From contig NZ_JAYRCK010000030.1 in the NCBI RefSeq assembly GCF_036409475.1, forward strand, positions 3,356 through 67,355: a DNA stretch of 64,000 nt, given 5' to 3'. Made by a program: the position numbers and the translations under genes. Position 1 is the stretch's first letter; each line of letters opens with the position of its first letter. The DNA is from Scandinavium sp036409475. GTDB lineage: Bacteria; Pseudomonadota; Gammaproteobacteria; Enterobacterales; Enterobacteriaceae. Positions 26,041 to 33,433 of the stretch are shown here, one piece after another. The notes below the pieces were generated by a model. The model worked only from the letters and a program-made list of their open reading frames with translations, did not search any database and was not told the origin of the DNA.

Positions 26041-27348
26041 ATGCAACCATTGAAAATCGCCGTGATCGGCGGAGGCAGTAGCTACACCCCGGAACTGATT
26101 GAAGGCATCATCGTGCGCTACGAGCAGCTGCCGGTCACGGAGCTGGCGCTGGTGGACGTGGAATCCGGGCGTGAAAAGGTCAACATCATCGCGGCGCTGA
26201 CGGAGCGAATGCTTAAACACAAAGGGCTGGAGCACGTCAAAGTTAGCGTCCATTTCACCCTCGATGACGCGATTCGTGGGGCGAAGTTTGTGCTGACTCA
26301 ACTGCGTGTTGGGCAACTCGCGGCGCGCGCTCAGGATGAGCGTTTGGGCCTGAAATACAATCTGTTGGGTCAGGAGACCACCGGCGTGGGCGGGTTTGCG
26401 AAAGCGCTGCGCACGATTCCGGTCATTCTCGAAGTGGCTCGCAAAGTGGAAGAACTGGCCCCGGACGCTTTTATCCTCAACTTCACCAACCCGGCGGGCA
26501 TTGTGACTGAGGCCGTCAGCCGCTACAGCAAGGCGAAAATCATCGGGCTGTGTAATGTGCCGATCAACATGCAGCACATGATTGGCAAAATGCTGAATGC
26601 CGATGAAGCCACGCTGAACCTGCGTTTCGCCGGGTTGAATCACATGGTCTGGATCCACAAAGTGATGCAGGGCGAGCAGGACGTCACCGCGAAGGTGATT
26701 GAGATGCTGTGTGACGGCACTGCGCTTTCGATGAACAACATTAAAGAGTTGCCGTGGCCCGCCGATTTCCTGCGTGCGCTGAAAGCGATTCCGTGTCCGT
26801 ATCACCGCTATTTCTGGCTGACGCCTGCGATGCTTGCCGATGAAATTGAAGCAGCGATTAGCAAAGGCACCCGCGCGGAGCAGGTGATGAAGGTCGAGCA
26901 GGAACTGTTTGAGCTGTATGCCGACCCGAACCTCGACGAAAAACCGGAACAACTGAGTTTCCGCGGTGGCGCGTATTACTCCGAAGTGGCCGTGGAATTA
27001 ATCAACGCGATTCACAACAACCTCGGCAAAGAGATGGTGGTCAACACCCGCAACAACGGGGCTATCCATGGCCTGGACGATGACGCGGTGGTGGAGATTA
27101 ACAGCATTATCGATGCACAGGGTGCGCGTCCATTGGCATTCGGGCCGTTGCCTCCCGCCATGAACGGCCTGACGCAGCAGGTCAAAGCCTTTGAGCATTT
27201 AACGATTGAAGCGGCGGTTCATGGTTGCCGCGAGAGTGCGCTGCTGGCGCTGGTCACCAACCCGCTGGTGGGCAACGTGACGGATGCGCAGGCGCTGTTG
27301 GAAGAAGTGTTAACCCTGAATCGTCAGTGGTTGCCGCAGTTTAACTGA
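26041..27348 (+). CDS. 6-phospho-beta-glucosidase, GH4 family
   Basis: The 435-residue enzyme begins MQPLKIAVIGGGSSYTPELI, the NAD-binding loop of glycoside hydrolase family 4, and has CNVPI (about residue 175) and GLNHMVW with the His used for divalent-metal binding. GH4 enzymes need NAD+ and Mn2+ and act by an oxidation-elimination route. It would split the 6-phospho-disaccharide delivered by the flanking PTS. ATG 26041 is chosen since GAGG precedes it; an upstream GTG frame has no ribosome site. Resembles CelF/LicH. Confidence 0.93.
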   Translation: MQPLKIAVIGGGSSYTPELIEGIIVRYEQLPVTELALVDVESGREKVNIIAALTERMLKHKGLEHVKVSVHFTLDDAIRGAKFVLTQLRVGQLAARAQDERLGLKYNLLGQETTGVGGFAKALRTIPVILEVARKVEELAPDAFILNFTNPAGIVTEAVSRYSKAKIIGLCNVPINMQHMIGKMLNADEATLNLRFAGLNHMVWIHKVMQGEQDVTAKVIEMLCDGTALSMNNIKELPWPADFLRALKAIPCPYHRYFWLTPAMLADEIEAAISKGTRAEQVMKVEQELFELYADPNLDEKPEQLSFRGGAYYSEVAVELINAIHNNLGKEMVVNTRNNGAIHGLDDDAVVEINSIIDAQGARPLAFGPLPPAMNGLTQQVKAFEHLTIEAAVHGCRESALLALVTNPLVGNVTDAQALLEEVLTLNRQWLPQFN

Positions 27349-27369
27349 TCTTTTAGACGGGATTTCACC

Positions 27370-28722
27370 ATGTCAAAAACGACTTTGATTGAACGCTATG
27401 TCATGCCCGTCGCGCTGAAAATCGCCGGGCAAAAACACGTGCTGTCGGTGCGTGACGGTATCATTCTCAACATGCCGTTTATGCTGATTGGCTCGTTTTT
27501 CCTGATTTTCGCCTATCTGCCAGTGCCGGGTTATGCCGAAATGATGACGCATCTGTTTGGCGACGTCTGGCGCGATAAGATGCTCTACCCGGTGAAAGCG
27601 ACCTACGACATCATGGCGCTGATTTCGAGCTTCGGCATTGCTTACCGCCTGGCGGAAAAATACCGCACGCTAGACCCGCTCACCGCAGGGGCGATGTCGC
27701 TGGTGGCATTCGTGATGACTATTCCGCAGAACACGCTGTTCACGCCGGTTCACGGTGCGACAGAGGTGGTGAAAGGCGTGATTCCTGTCAATCTGGTGGG
27801 CAGCCAGGGGCTGTTTGTGGCGATTGTGATTTCGCTGCTTTCGACCGAGATTTACCGCTTCGTCGCCGGTCGTAATCTGGTTATCCGTATGCCAGATGGC
27901 GTGCCACCTGCGGTGGCAAAATCGTTCCTTGCGCTGATCCCTGGTTTTTGCGTGCTTGCCGTTGTGCTGGCGTTGCGTCTGGTGGTAGAAGCCTCACCGT
28001 TCGGTGATATTAACAGCATGATCGCCACAATTATCGGCATTCCGATGCACCACGTTGGCGGCACGCTGCCGGGGATGATCATCTCGGTTATCCTGATTGG
28101 CATTCTGTGGACGCTCGGCCTGCACGGCGACGCCATTGTGCTGGTGTTCATCCAGCCCGTGTGGCTCTCCAACATGGCGGAAAACTTGACCGCGTTCCAG
28201 CAGGGCCTGCCGATCCCACACATCATTACCCAGCAGTTTTACGATTTGTGGATTGCGCCGGGCGGCACGGGTGCGCTTTTGGGTCTGGTGATATTTATGC
28301 TGTTCAGAAGCCGCAGCGTGCAGTTGAAACAGCTCGGTAAAATCGCGGCTCCGGGAGCGCTGTTCAACATCAGCGAGCCGATGGTGTTCGGCATCCCGTT
28401 GGTGATGAACCCGTACTTCTTCCTGCCGTTTATTCTGACGCCAGTGATCCTGGTGATTGTGACCTACACCGCGATGGCCACCGGGCTGGTCGCGCCGCCT
28501 GCGGGGATAGCACTGCCGTTCACCACGCCGATTTTCATCAGCGGCTATCTGGCAACGGGTGGGCATGTTTCCGGCACGGTATTGCAGGTGGTGAATCTGG
28601 CGATTTCACTGGTGATTTACTATCCGTTCTTCCGGATTTGGGATCGCCTGAAGGCGAAAGAAGAACACGCTTCTCAGCAGAAGGAGAGTGCTGCGGCGGT
28701 GGAAGGGTTGCCGAACGCGTAA
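27370..28722 (+). CDS. PTS lactose/cellobiose-type EIIC permease
   Basis: The 450-residue integral membrane protein shows the EIIC fold with about ten membrane segments and the conserved stretch LFNISEPMVFGIPLVMNP (about residues 334-351) that forms the sugar site in this family. The N-terminus KHVLSVRDGIILNMPFMLIGS is typical of ChbC/CelB. It is the last gene of the EIIB-GH4-EIIC operon and is followed by a REP element facing treC. Sugar preference cannot be read from the sequence. Confidence 0.93.
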   Translation: MSKTTLIERYVMPVALKIAGQKHVLSVRDGIILNMPFMLIGSFFLIFAYLPVPGYAEMMTHLFGDVWRDKMLYPVKATYDIMALISSFGIAYRLAEKYRTLDPLTAGAMSLVAFVMTIPQNTLFTPVHGATEVVKGVIPVNLVGSQGLFVAIVISLLSTEIYRFVAGRNLVIRMPDGVPPAVAKSFLALIPGFCVLAVVLALRLVVEASPFGDINSMIATIIGIPMHHVGGTLPGMIISVILIGILWTLGLHGDAIVLVFIQPVWLSNMAENLTAFQQGLPIPHIITQQFYDLWIAPGGTGALLGLVIFMLFRSRSVQLKQLGKIAAPGALFNISEPMVFGIPLVMNPYFFLPFILTPVILVIVTYTAMATGLVAPPAGIALPFTTPIFISGYLATGGHVSGTVLQVVNLAISLVIYYPFFRIWDRLKAKEEHASQQKESAAAVEGLPNA

Positions 28723-28724
28723 TG

Positions 28725-28820
28725 GCAATGCCGGATGGCGCTATCGCTTATCCGGCCTACAAATCCGGCCTACAATGTGTGATTTTGTAGGCCGGGCAAA
28801 CGGAGTGCCGCCCGGCAATG
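28725..28820. repeat. REP/BIME element between EIIC gene and treC
   Basis: Several REP units (GCCGGATGGCG...TTATCCGGCCTAC; TAGGCCGGGC...GCCGCCCGGC) in the convergent gap, ending directly at the treC stop. Confidence 0.88.
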
Positions 28821-30479
28821 TTACGCTCGCTGCATCCACCAAATGGCTTCAAACGGGCGCAATGTCATCGCGCCCGGCTTGTTTTGCGGTTGCGGGTAAT
28901 TGCTCATCGCACTCTCCCATTCACCGTCCATTTCATCAAGCTCACAGCGCTGCGTTTCACGGCTGAGGTTAGCCGCGACGATCAGCGTTTGCCCTTGCCA
29001 TTCGCGGCGATAACACCACAGCGACGGATGCTCCGGCAGCAAGTCCTGATAGTTGCCCCAGGTCAGCAGCGGCTCGTTTTTACGCAGCTGAATCAGCTGT
29101 TGGTAGGCGTAAAATACCGAATCCTTATCGTTGAGCGCGGCCTGGACGTTGATCTCCTGCGCGTTGTCGGCCAATGCTATCCACGGCTTTCCTGTGGTGA
29201 AACCGCCATGAGCGTCTGCGCTCCACTGCATTGGCGTGCGGCTGTTATCGCGGGATTTGCCGGCGAGGATCGCCAATAGCTCATCGGCATCGCGGCCCTG
29301 CGCGCGCAGTTCAGCGTACATATTGTGGCTTTCTACATCGCGATAGTCGCCGATCGTCGTGAAGTGCGGATTAGTCATGCCAATCTCTTCACCCTGATAG
29401 ATATACGGCGTGCCTTGCATACCGTGCAGCACCATCGCCAGCATCTTCGCCGCCGGAACACGGTATTCACCTTCATCACCAAAGCGCGACACGATGCGCG
29501 GCTGGTCGTGGTTACACCAGAACAGCGCGTTCCATGCGACGTTGTGCATGCCTTGCTGCCAGTGGCTGAACAGGGCTTTCAGGGCGACGTAATCCGGCAA
29601 GGCCTGCGTCCACTTTTCCCCGTTCGGATAATCCACTTTCAGGTGGTGGAAGTTAAAGGTCATCGACAGTTCGCTGCCGTCGAGCGCGGCGTACTGCTGG
29701 CAGTTATCCAGGGTGGTGGAAGACATTTCACCGACGGTCATTAAGTCGCGCGGGGCAAACACATCACGGCTCATTTCCTGAAGGAACTCGTGGACGCGCG
29801 GCCCATCGGTATAGAAGCAGCGTCCGTCGCCAACCGGATCGCTCGGGAAGCTCTGGTCTTTAGAAATCAGGTTCACCACGTCGAGACGTAGACCGTCCAC
29901 GCCGCGATCGGCCCAGAACTCACAGACTTTTTTCAGCTCGGCGCGCACTACTGGGTTTTCCCAGTTCAAATCTGCCTGCTCGGTGGCGAACAGGTGCAGA
30001 TAATATTGTTCGCTTTCGGCGTGCCACTGCCAGGCGTTGCCGCCAAATTTCGAGCGCCAGTTGTTTGGCAGTTCGCCGGATTTGCCGTCGCGCCAGATAT
30101 AAAACTGACGGTACGGGCTTTCCGGGTTTAACGAGGCCTGGAACCACGCATGCTGCGTGGACGTGTGATTCAGCACCATATCCAGCACGATGCGAATACC
30201 GCGAGCTTTGGCTTCGGCGACCAGTTCGTCAAAATCTTCCAGCGTGCCGTAAGCCGGATCGATGGCAGTGTAGTTTGCCACGTCATAGCCGTTATCCACC
30301 TGCGGGGAAACGTAGAACGGTGTCAGCCAGATAGCATCAATGCCGAGGGTTTTAAGATAATCGAGACGCAGCGTTACGCCGCGTAAATCACCGGTTCCAC
30401 TGCCGGTGGTGTCCTGAAAACTCTTTGGATAAATCTGGTAGATAACGCCGTTTTGCCACCAGTGGGGAAGGTTGTTCAT
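28821..30479 (-). CDS. treC: Alpha,alpha-phosphotrehalase
   Basis: Hydrolyses trehalose 6-phosphate, made by TreB, to glucose and glucose 6-phosphate. The 552-residue GH13 enzyme starts MNNLPHWWQNGVIYQIYPKSF at ATG 30477-30479, matching E. coli TreC (551). Catalytic motifs: DGLRLDVVNL (nucleophile Asp), TVGEMSS (acid Glu) and NHDQPR (stabilising Asp). An in-frame extension to 30512 overlaps the treB-treC hairpin and is rejected. Second gene of treBC. Confidence 0.97.
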   Translation of the reverse strand: MNNLPHWWQNGVIYQIYPKSFQDTTGSGTGDLRGVTLRLDYLKTLGIDAIWLTPFYVSPQVDNGYDVANYTAIDPAYGTLEDFDELVAEAKARGIRIVLDMVLNHTSTQHAWFQASLNPESPYRQFYIWRDGKSGELPNNWRSKFGGNAWQWHAESEQYYLHLFATEQADLNWENPVVRAELKKVCEFWADRGVDGLRLDVVNLISKDQSFPSDPVGDGRCFYTDGPRVHEFLQEMSRDVFAPRDLMTVGEMSSTTLDNCQQYAALDGSELSMTFNFHHLKVDYPNGEKWTQALPDYVALKALFSHWQQGMHNVAWNALFWCNHDQPRIVSRFGDEGEYRVPAAKMLAMVLHGMQGTPYIYQGEEIGMTNPHFTTIGDYRDVESHNMYAELRAQGRDADELLAILAGKSRDNSRTPMQWSADAHGGFTTGKPWIALADNAQEINVQAALNDKDSVFYAYQQLIQLRKNEPLLTWGNYQDLLPEHPSLWCYRREWQGQTLIVAANLSRETQRCELDEMDGEWESAMSNYPQPQNKPGAMTLRPFEAIWWMQRA

Positions 30480-30504
30480 AAGGCTTTCCTGGTCAAAAAG
30501 GAAA

Positions 30505-30520
30505 GGGCGCAAGGGCGCCC
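30505..30520 (-). terminator. Hairpin between treB and treC
   Basis: GGGCGC / GCGCCC stem with a 4-base loop, followed on the transcript by TTTCCTTTTT. It may partly terminate or stabilise the treB message and lower treC expression. Confidence 0.5.
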
Positions 30521-30530
30521 CAAAAAAGAG

Positions 30531-31952
30531 TTAAACAATCTGCAGCGTGCCCTGACGGAACTTACGCTGGTACATCACGGTGGTGAGGGCGATTGGCACG
30601 ATAATCGCGATAGCCATCGCGAGGGCAAACACCTGCCAGTAGGTTGGCTGAATGGAGAGGATGCCCGGCAAGCCGCCGACACCAATCCCGTTTGCCATTA
30701 CGCCATTCAGGCCACACAGCAACCCAGCGAGGCCGGAGCCAATCATCGCGCACAGCATCGGGAAGCGGTATTTCAGGTTGATGCCGTACATCGCCGGTTC
30801 AGTCACGCCGAGGAAGGCGGAAATCGCGGCCGGGACGGAAATCTCACGTTCGTTCTGTTTACGGCTGCAGATGATGATGCCGACGACCGCAGAAGCCTGA
30901 GCAATGTTAGACAGGGCAATCAGCGGCCAGACTGGCGTGCCGCCCATGCTCTGGATCATCTGCATGTCGATGGCGAGCGTGGTCTGGTGCACACCGGTGA
31001 TAACGAGTGGCGCATACAGGAAGCCGAACAGCGCAGCGCCAATCGGGGCGAAACTGCCGGTCATCAGGTGGCGTACCGCGAAGGCCACACCGTCGCCAAT
31101 CCAGCGACCAAACGGGCCGATAAAGGCGTGTGCGAGGAATACCGCGAGGATCAGCGAACACACTGGCACAATCACCAAATAGAGATAATCCGGAACGATG
31201 CGCTTCATGCGCGTTTCAATAAAGCCAAGCATCAGGCCTGCCAGCAGCGCCGGAATAACCTGTGCCTGATAACCCACTTTTTCAATGGTGAACAGGCCGA
31301 AGTTCCACACGTCCGGGATTTTGCTGCCGAGCTCGTAGGCGTTCATCAACTGCGGGGAAACCAGCGTCACGCCCAGCACAATGCCGAGGATCGGCGTGCC
31401 GCCCATTTTCTTCACCGCAGACCAGCAGATACCGACTGGCAGATAGAAGAAGATGGCTTCGCCAATCAGCCACAGGAAGTCATACAGGCTTTGCAGGCCG
31501 GGGTACATTTTTGCCAGCGTCAGCCCGTTGCTCATCGGCACATCGCCAATGACGTTACGGAAGCCGAGGATCAGGCCGCCGCTGATCAGCGCTGGCAACA
31601 GCGGGAAGAAGATCTCCGCGAAATGCGAGATCATCCGCTCATGCCATTTCATGTTCTGACGCGCGGCCAGTTTAGCCTGCTCTTTGTCGGCAGAAGCCTG
31701 GCCGGTGCTCGCCAGCAGCGCTTTGTAGTAATCGCCCACTTCGGTACCAATCACCACCTGGAACTGCCCGGCGTTGGTGAAGCAGCCTTTGACCATCGAT
31801 AACTCTTCAATCGCTTTCGGATTGGCCTTCGCCGGATCGTTCAACACGAAACGCAGACGGGTAATGCAGTGGCTGACGGTGGCGATATTGTCGCGACCGC
31901 CGACCAGCTCTATCAGGCTATCAATATCCTGTTGTTTTACTTTGCTCATCAT
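30531..31952 (-). CDS. treB: Trehalose-specific PTS EIIBC
   Basis: Imports trehalose as trehalose 6-phosphate. The 473-residue protein equals E. coli TreB in length, with an N-terminal EIIB domain carrying Cys29 in TVSHCITRLRF and a C-terminal EIIC with GVTEPAMYGINLKYRFP (about residue 380). Phosphate comes from glucose EIIA, as known for TreB. A TreR operator lies about 80 bp before its start. Confidence 0.97.
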   Translation of the reverse strand: MMSKVKQQDIDSLIELVGGRDNIATVSHCITRLRFVLNDPAKANPKAIEELSMVKGCFTNAGQFQVVIGTEVGDYYKALLASTGQASADKEQAKLAARQNMKWHERMISHFAEIFFPLLPALISGGLILGFRNVIGDVPMSNGLTLAKMYPGLQSLYDFLWLIGEAIFFYLPVGICWSAVKKMGGTPILGIVLGVTLVSPQLMNAYELGSKIPDVWNFGLFTIEKVGYQAQVIPALLAGLMLGFIETRMKRIVPDYLYLVIVPVCSLILAVFLAHAFIGPFGRWIGDGVAFAVRHLMTGSFAPIGAALFGFLYAPLVITGVHQTTLAIDMQMIQSMGGTPVWPLIALSNIAQASAVVGIIICSRKQNEREISVPAAISAFLGVTEPAMYGINLKYRFPMLCAMIGSGLAGLLCGLNGVMANGIGVGGLPGILSIQPTYWQVFALAMAIAIIVPIALTTVMYQRKFRQGTLQIV

Positions 31953-32029
31953 GAAGCCTCATGACCGTAGGGGAGAGGGAGTGTCATTTTCTGGCTGCAA
32001 GACTATCCGTTTCGCTTTTGCGGGAAAAT

Positions 32030-32041
32030 GGGAACGTTCCC
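32030..32041. promoter_or_regulatory. TreR operator
   Basis: Perfect palindrome GGGAACGTTCCC in the treR-treB gap, the known TreR binding sequence. Next to it, TGTGATC at 32056-32062 on the minus strand is a possible CRP half-site, without a clear partner half. Confidence 0.8.
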
Positions 32042-32089
32042 GAAATTGGGGAAAGATCACACTATTTCGTTTTCAGGCAGGATTAAAAA

Positions 32090-33037
32090 TCAGGCAAGCG
32101 TGGCGGGGATCACCAGCTGCTGCGGTTCGCTGCGCCCGTTGATCTGTTCGATCAATTGATTAGCGGCCTGGCGACCGGCTTCGCCGTAGCCGGGATCAAC
32201 GGCCACGATTTCCGGGTGCAGAAACTTCATCAATGGTGTGTTGCCGACGCTGGCGAGCTGCAGGGTGTCGATGCGTTGATCCTGCAGATATTTGCTGGCG
32301 CCCATGGCAAGGGTGTCGGTGGCGCAGACTAACGCCGTCGTCTTTTCATGTTTGACGCTGGCTACGGCTTCATAACCCTGTTTCATCGCCAGGCCGGGCA
32401 GGGCAGCGACGGGGTCGAGTTTGTGCTTTTTACAGAAGGCGAGATAAGCCGCATGGCGGCGTTTACCGGTGGTGACATCGCTCTGCGGCACACCGAGATA
32501 GCTGATATGGCGATGGCCTTTGTCGTAAAGGCGCTGCATTAACAGGGTGATGGCCCCTTCGTCGTCGTAGCAAACGGAAGCAATGCCTTTGGCATCACGC
32601 GCCAGCATCACCAGCGTTTCCCGCCACGGCGTTAGCATACTTTGAGAAACGCCAGTAAAGCCAAACAGCACCACGCCATCGATGTTTCGCCGTTGCAGCA
32701 TGCCAAGGTGCTCTTCGACTTTCTCTGGCGAGAACTGGCTTTCCATCATGATAGGGTCGTAACCCTGCTCGTAGAACACCGGGAGCATGGTCTGCACTGC
32801 CAGGTTTTCTGACAGCGAATCAAGGCGGGTGACGATAATCGCTACCACTTTGTCGCTTTGACCGCGCATCGCACGCGCAGAACGAGAAGGTGAAAATCCG
32901 TGCTGGTTCATCACCGCTTCCACCCTTTCACGGGTGCTGTCGCTGACGCCGCTTTCATTGTTGAGGACGCGAGAAACCGTCGATTTTCCGACGCCGCTTA
33001 AGCGGGCAATGTCTTTAATGGTCAGCCGGTTTTGCAT
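32090..33037 (-). CDS. treR: Trehalose operon repressor
   Basis: A 315-residue LacI-family repressor, the same length as E. coli TreR. Residues 5-25 (LTIKDIARLSGVGKSTVSRV) form the HTH; the rest is a periplasmic-binding-like domain that binds trehalose 6-phosphate. It lies directly upstream of treB, same strand, and controls it through the GGGAACGTTCCC operator. Confidence 0.97.
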   Translation of the reverse strand: MQNRLTIKDIARLSGVGKSTVSRVLNNESGVSDSTRERVEAVMNQHGFSPSRSARAMRGQSDKVVAIIVTRLDSLSENLAVQTMLPVFYEQGYDPIMMESQFSPEKVEEHLGMLQRRNIDGVVLFGFTGVSQSMLTPWRETLVMLARDAKGIASVCYDDEGAITLLMQRLYDKGHRHISYLGVPQSDVTTGKRRHAAYLAFCKKHKLDPVAALPGLAMKQGYEAVASVKHEKTTALVCATDTLAMGASKYLQDQRIDTLQLASVGNTPLMKFLHPEIVAVDPGYGEAGRQAANQLIEQINGRSEPQQLVIPATLA

Positions 33038-33125
33038 CTTTTTATCCGTATCAGCGAAGCGGTCAATGTGTCAGAGCGTAATCGTACTCAACGTCAGTTC
33101 AATGAGTAAAGTCTGGTATACGTGC

Positions 33126-33160
33126 CGTTTAATTATTGGCGCGTAGAATGCTGGCATTAT
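33126..33160 (+). promoter_or_regulatory. Putative PhoP-controlled mgtA promoter
   Basis: CGTTTA-ATTAT-TGGCGC (33126-33142) is a degenerate PhoP direct repeat (second half poor), 12 bp before a -10-like CATTAT (33155-33160). This would give a leader near 270 nt, in line with Salmonella mgtA (264 nt). Confidence 0.4.
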
Positions 33161-33225
33161 CGCTACGCATTGTAAGGCTATCGGCGTATACTGCGCGGCG
33201 TTTTCTTTCACTTACCGGAGGCGTT

Positions 33226-33279
33226 ATGGATCCTGATCCCACTCCCCATCCTCGATGGAGCGAATTTTCTTTCCGGTAA
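33226..33279 (+). CDS. mgtL: MgtL leader peptide of mgtA
   Basis: A 17-codon frame, MDPDPTPHPRWSEFSFR, behind ACCGGAGGCGTT. It keeps the Asp/Pro-rich start (Pro at 3, 5, 7 and 9) of Salmonella and E. coli MgtL. In those species low Mg2+ or proline stalls or destabilises translation of this peptide and changes leader RNA folding so that transcription reaches mgtA. The C-terminal half (WSEFSFR) differs from both. It lies 154 bp before mgtA. Confidence 0.88.
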   Translation: MDPDPTPHPRWSEFSFR

Positions 33280-33433
33280 GCCAGTCTTTTCACTGCCTTG
33301 CCGGTAAACCGTGAGGCAGTGACGTCACCTTTTTGATGTCCCTGTTTTAACTCAAAAGTGCCATTCGGGTGCGGATTTTCTGTGCCCGAAAGTTACCAGC
33401 GATCGCCGAACGGCGAGCGCAGAGGGACTTATT

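Noticed and set aside
30453..31802. 449-codon frame antisense to treB
   Set aside because: Shadow of treB, rich in His/Arg/Asp without domain features.
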